Of a DNA stretch of 64,000 nucleotides, positions 43,655-52,464 are shown in pieces. The notes beneath the pieces were generated by a model. The model saw only the letters and a list, made by a program, of their open reading frames with translations. It was not told where the DNA came from and ran no database searches. Position 1 is the stretch's first letter. Every line of letters starts with the position of its first letter. Source of the DNA: Mucilaginibacter rubeus (GTDB lineage Bacteria > Bacteroidota > Bacteroidia > Sphingobacteriales > Sphingobacteriaceae); the NCBI RefSeq assembly GCF_014643835.1, contig NZ_BMKD01000002.1:1-64000 (forward strand), given 5' to 3'. Position numbers and translations under genes: made by a program.

Positions 43655-45025
43655 TTAGTTACCTTTTGTTTTTAACTCCAAAGTGGTTGCCAGTGAATCC
43701 AGTTTTACTGTGGCTAAGTCAAGATTAATACCCGTTGAATCCTGATGAAATTTAACTTTTTTACCATGCAGTACCCTGCAATGTGTAATAGTTTGTTTAA
43801 CAGGCGGTAATTTAATGACAGTATCTCCAGCCGGCATTTTCAGCACGTGGATATATATTTTATCACCCCTGCTTGTGGCTCCGTAGAAATCATCAACAGG
43901 TTGAAAAGGCCCCGGACGCGTTTGATATATGCTCTCGCCATTTTTTGCTAACCACTGCCCCACTTCTCTCAGGCGATCCACATGAGCAGGAGGAATAACA
44001 CCGTCCGGATCCGGCCCAACATTTAATAACATATTTCCGCCGCGGTCAACGGTATTAACAAGCATGTTTATAATCTTTTTCAGCGGCATCAATCGCTGAG
44101 CTTTATTGTATCCCCAACTGGTTTCGTTAAGGTTCAAGCATTTTTCCCAAGGGAAGGAAATAATAGGCCCTTTAACATCCGCGCCACCTTCGTCGGTCTG
44201 GAAATCTCCCACCATGCCTGATCTTGGATTAATGACCACATCCGGGTTGTAGCTACGTACCATAGCATTAAGTTTTAATGGTTCCCAAAACCAGGCAGCG
44301 TCAGCATCGGTACCTTTATGCGCCAGCCAGCCGCCATCATACCACAAAATATCTATTTTGCCGTAATTCTTCATTAGCTCCTCTACCTGCCCATATGTTT
44401 GTTTTTTGAGCAAGGCAGCGTTGTCAGGAAGCCCTTTGGGGTCGAAATAACCAGGAAAACGCCAATCCAGAGGGGAATAATAAATACCTACATAGAGGCC
44501 AGCTTTACGGCACGCATCAGTATATTCCTTTACAAAATCACGGTGAGCGGCAGTTTCCCAACTATCAAAATGCCGGTAACTTGAGGGGCTGTTCCAAAGG
44601 GCAAAGCCATCGTGATGGCGGCTAACCATTACCATATACTTCATACCTGCCTCTTTGGCTACCTTAGCCCACTCTGTGGCGCTAAAATGTTTTGGGTTAA
44701 ACTGATCGGCTAACCTGGCATATTCCTCTGCCGGTATCTTTTGATTGAACATGGTCCATTCACCCGTGGCTGGAATTGCATATAAGCCCCAATGGATGAA
44801 CATCCCAAATTTCTGATCTGCCCACCATTGCATCTTTTCGGGCGGAAGATTAGAGCCCGGGTCCGATACACCCTGCCCTGCACCCTTTAATGCGGGGTAT
44901 ACCTTACCTTTTTCCATTGACTTTCTTTCTGCGTCGCTCATTTGCTGGCTCTTCACCACAAAAGAATGGCTCAATAATGTTAGCAGCAAGCAAGCCGCCT
45001 TGATCGTGTTTTTTTTGTTAAACAT
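43655..45025 (-). CDS. GH29 alpha-L-fucosidase, secreted
   Basis: 456 residues with a Sec signal (1-26). KFGMFIHWGLYAIPATGEW opens the barrel, SRHHDGFALW (135-144) carries the conserved His pair, and the nucleophile is D230 in DILWYDGGW. NMLLNVGPDPDG is the conserved end of the catalytic domain. It cleaves terminal alpha-L-fucose from glycans in the periplasm or outside. It is convergent with the kinase gene and may supply fucose, whose oxidation product fuconate would be one candidate for the acid-sugar pathway; this link is inference. Confidence 0.92.
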   Translation of the reverse strand: MFNKKNTIKAACLLLTLLSHSFVVKSQQMSDAERKSMEKGKVYPALKGAGQGVSDPGSNLPPEKMQWWADQKFGMFIHWGLYAIPATGEWTMFNQKIPAEEYARLADQFNPKHFSATEWAKVAKEAGMKYMVMVSRHHDGFALWNSPSSYRHFDSWETAAHRDFVKEYTDACRKAGLYVGIYYSPLDWRFPGYFDPKGLPDNAALLKKQTYGQVEELMKNYGKIDILWYDGGWLAHKGTDADAAWFWEPLKLNAMVRSYNPDVVINPRSGMVGDFQTDEGGADVKGPIISFPWEKCLNLNETSWGYNKAQRLMPLKKIINMLVNTVDRGGNMLLNVGPDPDGVIPPAHVDRLREVGQWLAKNGESIYQTRPGPFQPVDDFYGATSRGDKIYIHVLKMPAGDTVIKLPPVKQTITHCRVLHGKKVKFHQDSTGINLDLATVKLDSLATTLELKTKGN

Positions 45026-45400
45026 AATTAGGGTATTCGTACAGTAACAATTCAGCCAAATAGCAATGGTTTAAACCTTTTGTATAATAATAAACCCAAC
45101 GTTTTTCAGGACGGTTTAATAATTAAGGTGTACGCCACGCTAAATTAATTAAAGTCGGCGGTGCTGAATTTCCTAAACCAGACTTTATTTTATACAAAAA
45201 CGACCTCCGGCCGGTGTCCCTTCCGGCTTAGCAAAAACTCATCACTTCCGATATGTAAGCGTTTTTACCTGGTTACAATGCAAAACCGTTGTCCATCTCC
45301 AATAGAAAATGAAGTTGTCAAGCGTAAGAAAATATATATTGATATATGAGCCTTAGATTACATTACATTTATTAATTTGCCTGGCTCCGATCTGTTCAAT
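45026..45400. other. Divergent intergenic region, fucosidase / ebo cluster
   Basis: About 375 bases with no credible gene. It should hold promoters for both directions. On the minus strand a spaced version of the shared motif occurs: TTGGGTTT (45092-45099) and TTATACAA (45080-45087), preceded by an A tract, which may place the fucosidase under the same AraC regulator. A TTTTATACAAAA stretch lies at about 45189-45200 on the plus strand. Confidence 0.35.
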
Positions 45401-45763
45401 ATGATTGCTATTATAAATATCATTTTCTGTCTTTCTTTCCTGGTTTTCGCTTACCTTAACCTGAATGATGTCGATCCATGGCTTTGGGTACCAATCTACC
45501 TTAGTGCGGCGGTGTGTTGCGGGCTAGTAGTTTTTCACCAGGTTTATCCGAAGTTGTATCTATGCCTGATCGCGATATACCTTGTTCACGCAGGTATCAT
45601 TTATTTTTCTAAAGATGGTGTCCGCGACTGGGTAACAAAATATAACAGGCCAAGTTTGGTAGAAACGATGCAGGCAGACAAGCCTTATATAGAAAAAACG
45701 AGGGAGTTCTTTGGCTTGCTGATCATTGCCGGCGCATTGCTCATCAATTATATCGCGGCCTGA
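45401..45763 (+). CDS. TMEM220-family membrane protein
   Basis: About 120 residues from the ATG at 45401; a TTG frame starts at 45377. Four hydrophobic helices, with LNLNDVDPWLWVPIYLSAAVCCG after the first, resemble the TMEM220 signature (QxNDPDPxxWIxIY). The family is widespread in Bacteroidota and eukaryotes, without known function. It begins the plus-strand run that continues with eboA after 36 bases, suggesting co-transcription. Confidence 0.75.
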   Translation: MIAIINIIFCLSFLVFAYLNLNDVDPWLWVPIYLSAAVCCGLVVFHQVYPKLYLCLIAIYLVHAGIIYFSKDGVRDWVTKYNRPSLVETMQADKPYIEKTREFFGLLIIAGALLINYIAA

Positions 45764-45799
45764 GCAGCACAGATCGGTCAACCCTGATGATTTGAAGAT

Positions 45800-46672
45800 A
45801 TGTTCACTTATGATATAGAAAAATTTAAACCCCTGCTTACAGATCTCATTGTAACGCATGTAAGCCCGGATGCAAAAGACTGGCTGCTGGCCCTGGGAGC
45901 CCCTGCTGCATCTGCTACAGCATTTAATGCTGCCTTTGCCGCTTTGCCGCGTAAGACAGGAAAAGCGCCGGTCAATGCCGGTCCTGAAAACGAAGCTGGT
46001 TTATCGGCTATCCGTAAAGATTTTTCGATCGCAGGATGGTCGGTTGACAGGCTTGCCAGGGTATGGCTGTTGTTAACGCTTGATACCACCGATAAGGAGC
46101 GTTATAAAAGCAATATCGAAAACCTATTTTTAGCTGCTGAAATGAACGAATTGGTGGCTTTATATTCGGCTTTGCCTCTGCTTGCTTACTCCCCGATATG
46201 GGTACAACGCTGTACGGAAGGTAACCGCAGCAATCTGGGCGTTGTGCTCGAAGCGATTATGTATCACAACCCCTACCCTACGGAAAACCTGCCCGAGCCG
46301 GCCTGGAACCAAATGGTGCTAAAGGCACTTTTCACCGAAAAAAAGCTGGAACTGATCACGGGATTGGACCAGCGTGCCAATGCCAGCCTTGCACATACAT
46401 TGATCGATTACGCGCGAGAGCGCTGGTCAGCCGGCCGGAGTACAGATCCTATGCTATGGCGATTAGTAAGTCACTTTATGGATGAAGCGATACTGCAGGA
46501 CATCAAGGAAGGATTACCGGGTTTAAGCGAACTTGAAAGGGAAGCGGTGGCATTAGCTATTGCCGAAAGTGGCTTTCAGCCAGCAAAAGAATTGTTGAAA
46601 GTTGATCCTATAAAGATGGCGGCGGGCAGAAAAACGAGTTGGAACGAATTTATTAACGATACAAAAAATTAA
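45800..46672 (+). CDS. eboA: EboA-domain protein
   Basis: 290 residues, mostly helical, no signal. LAHTLIDYARERWSAGRSTDPMLWRLVSHF is close to the conserved EboA block, and the length fits. Function unknown: in the ebo cluster it may serve as a scaffold. It is followed by eboB after 9 bases. The six genes that follow are in the classical ebo order, which makes the assignment safe. Confidence 0.88.
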   Translation: MFTYDIEKFKPLLTDLIVTHVSPDAKDWLLALGAPAASATAFNAAFAALPRKTGKAPVNAGPENEAGLSAIRKDFSIAGWSVDRLARVWLLLTLDTTDKERYKSNIENLFLAAEMNELVALYSALPLLAYSPIWVQRCTEGNRSNLGVVLEAIMYHNPYPTENLPEPAWNQMVLKALFTEKKLELITGLDQRANASLAHTLIDYARERWSAGRSTDPMLWRLVSHFMDEAILQDIKEGLPGLSELEREAVALAIAESGFQPAKELLKVDPIKMAAGRKTSWNEFINDTKN

Positions 46673-46681
46673 TTTTGGGAT

Positions 46682-47668
46682 ATGTGTTGCAGCAATTTTG
46701 AAAACAGAGAGCAAATACCTGGCGAAAAACCAGAGTCATTTGACATAACCGCCGTAAAAGGTATGCGTTTTTTTGACCCGCATGTACATATGACATCCCG
46801 TACTACTGATGACTACCAGGCTATGGCTGATGCGGGCGTGGTTGGGCTGATAGAACCGGCTTTCTGGCTGGGACAGCCCCGGACGGGCATTGACAGCTTT
46901 CGCGATTATTACAGCAGCCTGGTTGGCTGGGAAAGATTCCGCTCATCGCAGTTTGGCATTAAACATTATTGCACCATAGGGCTTAACTCCCGCGAGGCAA
47001 ACAATGAAAGCCTTGCAGAACAAGTGATGGAAATACTTCCGCTGTTTGCTTATAAAGAGGGTGTTGTGGGTATCGGTGAAATAGGTTTCGACGATCAAAC
47101 AGCCGCTGAAGAAAAATATTACCGCTTGCAACTGGAACTGGCCAGGGAAGCCGGCCTGCCGGTACAGGTCCACACGCCGCACCGCGACAAGAAAAACGGC
47201 ACACGCCGTAGTATGGACATCGCGATAGAACATGGCATTGATCCTTATAAGGTCATCATTGATCATAACAACGAGGAGACCGTTAAAGAGGTCCTTGACC
47301 GGGGTTTTTGGGCCGCATTCACGATTTACCCCTTCACCAAAATGGGTAATGAGCGCATGGTTGAAATCGCCAGACAATATGGCCCGGAGCGGATCATGGT
47401 CAATTCGGCTGCTGATTGGGGCATCAGTGATCCCCTGGCTGTGCCGAAAACCGCCGCACTAATGAAAATACGCGGTATCAGTGACAAAGATATCCAATTG
47501 ATCACCTACGGTAACGCAATTACCGCTTTTGCCCAAAGCGGACAGCTCGATGAAACTGATTTCGCCGCGGTGAGGAACGTTGATCAAAGCGTAAAATTTG
47601 AAGGTAACAGTATATTGCGCGGCGGCCAGCAACCGAGAATCGATAAATCATCCATCATCATTAGCTAA
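46682..47668 (+). CDS. eboB: TatD-like metal-dependent hydrolase (EboB)
   Basis: 328 residues, amidohydrolase barrel. Metal ligands: DPHVHM (HxH, around 34-37), GEIGFDDQ (Glu), VHTPH, IDHNN and SAADWG (Asp). Classical TatD proteins are DNases, but members of this group act on an unknown small molecule. The N-terminal 20 residues with CCSNF are not conserved. It lies between eboA and eboC. Confidence 0.88.
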   Translation: MCCSNFENREQIPGEKPESFDITAVKGMRFFDPHVHMTSRTTDDYQAMADAGVVGLIEPAFWLGQPRTGIDSFRDYYSSLVGWERFRSSQFGIKHYCTIGLNSREANNESLAEQVMEILPLFAYKEGVVGIGEIGFDDQTAAEEKYYRLQLELAREAGLPVQVHTPHRDKKNGTRRSMDIAIEHGIDPYKVIIDHNNEETVKEVLDRGFWAAFTIYPFTKMGNERMVEIARQYGPERIMVNSAADWGISDPLAVPKTAALMKIRGISDKDIQLITYGNAITAFAQSGQLDETDFAAVRNVDQSVKFEGNSILRGGQQPRIDKSSIIIS

Positions 47669-47670
47669 TC

Positions 47671-48561
47671 GTGATCTTGAGGAAACTGTACATTTATCTT
47701 CAGCTCATGCGGCCCGCCAATATTGTTACTTCGGTCGCAGATATTCTGGCGGGGATCGCTATTGCCAGTGCTCCGGGTACTTTAACGGAAAGAGCCTGGC
47801 CAACGGCCCTCCTCCTTTGCCTTTCCACAGCTTGTCTTTACGGCGGCGGTATTGTTTTTAACGATATTTTCGATGTGGAGACTGATAAGATTGAACGGCC
47901 TGAAAGGGCTATCCCCTCAGGCAAGGTTAGTTTACCGGAAGCTTCAGTGCTCGGCACGTTGTTGTTAAGCGCAGGCATTTTATTGGCATTTCTCGTTTCG
48001 GCGGCATCTGGTATACTCGCGGCAGCTATCGCGCTCTGCGCGCTGCTCTACGACAAGTTTGGCAAGCATCATCCCTTTTTCGGGCCGCTTAATATGGGGT
48101 TGTGCCGGGGATTAAACCTGTTGCTCGGAGTCAGCATCATACCGGATGCGCTCAACCATTGGTCAATGTTAGCATTGGTGCCTGTGGTTTACATATTCTC
48201 GATCACCCTGACCAGTCGTGGCGAAGTTCATGGGGGCAAAAGGAACAACTTGTATATAGCGGCATTTTTGTACGCCTCGGTCATCGCCTTTATCAGCTAC
48301 TTTTCGTACGTTAATAACCGGCTGCTATGGTCACTGCTTTTCATCTTACCCTTTACCTGGATGATATCCAAACCGTTGCTCAGAGCTATAAGAGAGCCTA
48401 TCGGCAAAAATATTGGTAATGCCGTAAAGGCCGGGGTGATCTCCCTGATATTGATGGACGCTTCCTGGTCTGCCACATTCAGCTCACTTACATTCGCCCT
48501 GATGATCGCCTGCCTCTTACCACTCTCCATGTGGCTGTCGAAAACCTTTGCAGTCACCTAA
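47671..48561 (+). CDS. eboC: UbiA-like prenyltransferase (EboC)
   Basis: 296 residues with about 8-9 membrane helices. The first Asp-rich motif is intact (NDIFDVETDKIERPERAIPSG). The second is not the usual DxxxD, since LYDKFGKHHP is found there. UbiA enzymes move prenyl groups to aromatic or other acceptors within the membrane. The start is a GTG, 2 bases after the eboB stop. In cyanobacteria this gene goes with export of scytonemin precursors. Confidence 0.88.
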   Translation: MILRKLYIYLQLMRPANIVTSVADILAGIAIASAPGTLTERAWPTALLLCLSTACLYGGGIVFNDIFDVETDKIERPERAIPSGKVSLPEASVLGTLLLSAGILLAFLVSAASGILAAAIALCALLYDKFGKHHPFFGPLNMGLCRGLNLLLGVSIIPDALNHWSMLALVPVVYIFSITLTSRGEVHGGKRNNLYIAAFLYASVIAFISYFSYVNNRLLWSLLFILPFTWMISKPLLRAIREPIGKNIGNAVKAGVISLILMDASWSATFSSLTFALMIACLLPLSMWLSKTFAVT

Positions 48562-48591
48562 TTAATTTCAATAACAATAGATCTTCCTCCG

Positions 48592-49764
48592 ATGGAACAT
48601 TTGCAACAGAACTTCAGCGTAAAATATAGTTATAACGTCTTTTTTACTTCGGCTTTATTCGCAAAGGACAATCCCCTTCTGAACGATTTTCTGACAAACG
48701 CTGCTACTTCAGGCGCGTTAAGGAAGATTCTTTTTGTGGTGGATCAGGGGGTGGCCGACGCCCACGAGCATTTATGCTCTGATATCAGTTCTTATTTTCA
48801 GGCGCATACTGCTGTTCATCTGGTGCCCGAGATCTTGCTGATACCCGGCGGCGAGTACGTAAAGAATGATGAACGCTATTTTGATATGATCCTCGAAGCG
48901 GTAAATAATTACGGTATAGACCGGCATTCATACATCGCAGCAATTGGTGGCGGGGCCGTATTGGATATGGCAGGTTATGCTGCTGCAGTAGCCCACCGGG
49001 GAGTAAAGCTTATCCGCATACCAACAACTGTGCTGTCTCAGAACGATTCAGGGATCGGCGTGAAGAACAGCATCAATTATTTCGGGAAAAAGAATTTTCT
49101 GGGCACATTCGCACCGCCTGCCGCTGTTTTTAATGATGACCAGTTTTTGACCACGCTGACCGACCGAGACTGGCGTTCCGGAATATCCGAAGCTATCAAA
49201 GTTGCCTTGATCAAAGACCCTGTTTTTTTCAACTGGATAGAACAGAATACACCCGCCCTCGTGAGCCGCGACGCGACAGCAATGAATTACCTGATTTGGC
49301 GCTGCGCGCAGCTGCACATGCAGCACATTGCCGGCGCCGACCCCTTTGAAAGCGGCTCATCACGCCCTTTGGATTTCGGGCATTGGAGCGCGCACAAACT
49401 GGAATTTCTCAGCGGTTTCGACGTTCGACATGGTGAAGCAGTAGCCATGGGGATAGCCCTGGATACGGTTTATTCCTGCCTTTGCGGCCGTTTAACCGTT
49501 GCGGACAGTGAGCGCGTGGTAAGCCTGATCCAAAACTTAGGTTTTGAAATCAGCCATGGGCTCTTAAAGATCAACGGAGATGACAGCCCATTATTGCACG
49601 GCCTGGAGGAGTTTCGCGAGCATTTAGGCGGGGAGCTCACCATTACGTTACTCAATGCTATTGGCGAAGGTGCCGAGGTGCATGAAATTGATACCCAGCT
49701 TTTGAAACAAGCGAGTATTGAACTATACAACCGGCAATTCGAACTTCAGCAAACGCAAATTTAA
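48592..49764 (+). CDS. eboD: 3-dehydroquinate synthase-like enzyme (EboD)
   Basis: 390 residues. NAD site GGGAVLDMAGYAAAVAHRG, sequence IPTTVLSQNDSGIGVKNSINYFGKKNFLG and metal ligands in ISEAIKVAL, DFGHWSAHKLE and RHGEAVAMGIALD show a sugar-phosphate cyclase fold of the AroB type. The cluster enzyme is not the shikimate AroB, and its substrate is unknown. A C7-cyclitol or related ring could be made and then prenylated by EboC. Confidence 0.88.
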   Translation: MEHLQQNFSVKYSYNVFFTSALFAKDNPLLNDFLTNAATSGALRKILFVVDQGVADAHEHLCSDISSYFQAHTAVHLVPEILLIPGGEYVKNDERYFDMILEAVNNYGIDRHSYIAAIGGGAVLDMAGYAAAVAHRGVKLIRIPTTVLSQNDSGIGVKNSINYFGKKNFLGTFAPPAAVFNDDQFLTTLTDRDWRSGISEAIKVALIKDPVFFNWIEQNTPALVSRDATAMNYLIWRCAQLHMQHIAGADPFESGSSRPLDFGHWSAHKLEFLSGFDVRHGEAVAMGIALDTVYSCLCGRLTVADSERVVSLIQNLGFEISHGLLKINGDDSPLLHGLEEFREHLGGELTITLLNAIGEGAEVHEIDTQLLKQASIELYNRQFELQQTQI

Positions 49765-49785
49765 ACAATACAAACATCTGCCCTC

Positions 49786-50997
49786 ATGAAAATAAATGCA
49801 GCGCACCTGACCTATTGTACGAATATCCATCCCGCGGAGAACTGGCCGGAAACTTTCGGGGCCCTGAAAAACCATTTCCCGGCAATCAGGGCTGCCCTTG
49901 CGGGGAAGGAACAAATGGGTATTGGCCTGCGCCTTTCTAATATGGCCAGCCTGGGTTTGCTGGCAGAGGAAGATAATTTAGCGGAGTTTAAACAATGGCT
50001 GTTTGATCATGATGCTTATGTTTTCACGATGAACGGTTTCCCCTATGGCGGTTTCCATAACACCGTAGTTAAGGACGAAGTGCATGCGCCGGATTGGACA
50101 ACAGTTGAGCGCGTGGATTATACCTTACGCCTGTTTCATATACTGGGCGAATTACTTCCTGAAGGTTTGCAGGGAGGGATTTCAACCTCACCCTTAAGCT
50201 ATAAACCATGGCATGCGGCCGGTGAGGCCAGGAACACTGCAAGGGCGATCGCCACGGAGAATATTTTAACAGTGATGGCTGCACTTTTTAAAATATACAG
50301 TTCGGCCGGAGTCCTGATGCACCTGGATATCGAACCCGAGCCGGATGGCTTCCTGGAATCAGGCCGGGAGTTTATAGATTGGTTTGAAAACGACCTGTTG
50401 CCGCGTGGTATTTTATTGTTGGGAGAACAGTTTGGCCTGTCTCCGGCTGATGCAGAAGAAGCTGTCAAACAACACATTAACCTATGCTATGACGTTTGCC
50501 ATTTTGCTATCGGCTATGAGGAACATGAGTGCGTCATTGACGAACTGGCCGCGAAAGGTATCCAGGTAGGCAAGATACAAATCAGTGCTGCCTTGAAGGC
50601 CCATCTTCCGGCGGAATTGGCGATGAGGGACGAGGTGACCGACGAGCTTGCCAGATTCAACGAGCCAACGTATTTGCACCAGGTGATCGCGAAAACCGCA
50701 AATGGAGAATTGATCCGTTATCCGGATTTACCGGAAGCCCTGGCAGATAACCAGACCCCGGCAGTCAATGAATGGCGTGCGCACTTTCATGTGCCTGTTT
50801 TTGTTGAGGATATGGGTGTGGTGCAATCAACACAAAACGATATTGTCAGAGTGCTCAACAAATTCAGGAACGCTGCTTTTACACAACACCTGGAAGTGGA
50901 AACATATACCTGGAGTGTATTACCGGATGAGCTGAAAGCACCCTTAACGCAATCGATCATCCGGGAATTGGATTGGGTTAAAGCGCAAATATCATAA
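49786..50997 (+). CDS. eboE: Sugar-phosphate isomerase-like TIM barrel (EboE)
   Basis: 403 residues. The barrel starts with HLTYCTNIHPAENW, then FTMNGFPYGGFHN, LHLDIEPEPDGFLES-like (VLMHLDIEPEPDGF) and CYDVCHFAIGYE, which gives the metal site of an epimerase/endonuclease IV-type barrel. Known in databases as the metabolite traffic protein EboE. The next gene starts 13 bases after it. Confidence 0.88.
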   Translation: MKINAAHLTYCTNIHPAENWPETFGALKNHFPAIRAALAGKEQMGIGLRLSNMASLGLLAEEDNLAEFKQWLFDHDAYVFTMNGFPYGGFHNTVVKDEVHAPDWTTVERVDYTLRLFHILGELLPEGLQGGISTSPLSYKPWHAAGEARNTARAIATENILTVMAALFKIYSSAGVLMHLDIEPEPDGFLESGREFIDWFENDLLPRGILLLGEQFGLSPADAEEAVKQHINLCYDVCHFAIGYEEHECVIDELAAKGIQVGKIQISAALKAHLPAELAMRDEVTDELARFNEPTYLHQVIAKTANGELIRYPDLPEALADNQTPAVNEWRAHFHVPVFVEDMGVVQSTQNDIVRVLNKFRNAAFTQHLEVETYTWSVLPDELKAPLTQSIIRELDWVKAQIS

Positions 50998-51010
50998 GAA
51001 AGAAGCCAAT

Positions 51011-52363
51011 ATGAATAAAACGGTAGTTATCGATGTAGTGGGTTTATCCACGTCTCTGATCGGCGAGCATACGCCATTTCTTAAATCTTACATCAAAGGC
51101 AGACATTTGACGCATATAACGCCTGTATTGCCTGCTGTTACCACCGCCATGCAGTCCGCCTACGTCACCGGCAAATTTCCTGTTGACAATGGCATTGTAG
51201 GTAATGGGTGGTATGACCGCGCGGATTGTGAAGTAAAATTCTGGAAGCAGTCAAACAAACTCGTTGAAGGACAGAAAATATGGGAAAAGGCCAAGAGCGA
51301 AGATCCATCTTTCACGAGCTCGATAATGTTTTGGTGGTACAATATGTACTCCTCGGCGGATTACTCCGTGACGCCCAGGCCAAATTACCTTGCCGACGGA
51401 CGAAAAATACCGGATTGTTACTCGGAGCCTGCCGACCTGCGTGACCACCTTCAGGCGAAGTTGGGCCAGTTTCCGCTTTTTCAGTTTTGGGGGCCCGGCG
51501 CCAATATCAAATCAAGCCGTTGGATAGCTGACGCTGCAATGGAAACAGATACGCTGCATGACCCGACGCTAACACTGATATACCTGCCTCATCTGGACTA
51601 TTGCCTGCAAAAATTCGGTCCGGATTTACCAATTATTGCCAAAGACCTGAATGATATTGATAAAATTATCGAAGATCTGGTTTCGTTTTACAGGAAAAAA
51701 GATGCCGAGATCATTATCCTTTCCGAATATGGTATCTCCCCGGTGGACCGCCCGGTTCATTTAAACCGGGTATTGAGGCAAAACGGCTTGTTAGGCATCA
51801 GGATTGAGCGTGGACTGGAGATACTTGACCCTGGCGCTTCAAAAGCCTTTGCGGTAGCTGATCACCAACTGGCACATGTCTACATCAACGATGCGAGCGT
51901 AACGGCAAAAGTCAAAGCGCTGCTTGAAGCCGTGCCTGGTGTTGAACGGGTGCTTACCCGGGAAGAGCAGGCCGCATATCACATCGACCATCCCCGGGCC
52001 GGCGACCTGGTCCTGATCGCTGATGAAAGAAGTTGGTTCACTTATTACTTTTGGCTGGATGACGCGCTTGCCCCGGATTACGCGCGCGTAGTTGACATCC
52101 ATAAAAAACCGGGTTATGATCCTGTTGAGATGTTTATGAGCTCAAAGCTCCGCGCCGGCTACAAGTTGCTGCGCAAAAAGGCTGGTTTCAGGTATGTGAT
52201 GGATGTCATTCCCCTGGATGCCGCCCTGATTAAAGGCTCTCATGGCCGGGTGGATGTACCGTCAGAATATCAGCCGGTGATCATTACCGATAACCCATTG
52301 GAAAAACAGGACCTGATAGCGACCGACATTCATGATATCATCTGGAGGCACCTGAAAAATTGA
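51011..52363 (+). CDS. eboF: Nucleotide pyrophosphatase/phosphodiesterase-family protein (EboF)
   Basis: 450 residues of the alkaline phosphatase superfamily. VIDVVGLS with Asp, and the nucleophile Thr in LPAVTTAMQSAYVTGKFPVDNGI, form the first metal site; SEYGISPVDRP and GSHGRVDVP give the other ligands. No signal peptide, unlike typical secreted NPPs, so it acts in the cytoplasm. It closes the ebo operon; no clear terminator follows. Confidence 0.87.
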   Translation: MNKTVVIDVVGLSTSLIGEHTPFLKSYIKGRHLTHITPVLPAVTTAMQSAYVTGKFPVDNGIVGNGWYDRADCEVKFWKQSNKLVEGQKIWEKAKSEDPSFTSSIMFWWYNMYSSADYSVTPRPNYLADGRKIPDCYSEPADLRDHLQAKLGQFPLFQFWGPGANIKSSRWIADAAMETDTLHDPTLTLIYLPHLDYCLQKFGPDLPIIAKDLNDIDKIIEDLVSFYRKKDAEIIILSEYGISPVDRPVHLNRVLRQNGLLGIRIERGLEILDPGASKAFAVADHQLAHVYINDASVTAKVKALLEAVPGVERVLTREEQAAYHIDHPRAGDLVLIADERSWFTYYFWLDDALAPDYARVVDIHKKPGYDPVEMFMSSKLRAGYKLLRKKAGFRYVMDVIPLDAALIKGSHGRVDVPSEYQPVIITDNPLEKQDLIATDIHDIIWRHLKN

Positions 52364-52464
52364 TTAGCTAAGCTGGCCTTGTATACTGATTGCCGGTTGT
52401 TCAAATGATCATCCTGCCATCCGATATGGTCCTTTTTATTAACTGTTCAATATTACAAAAGCAG

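Noticed and set aside
45161-45349. 62-residue plus-strand frame before the ebo cluster
   Set aside because: No conserved features, odd composition and it occupies the divergent promoter region.
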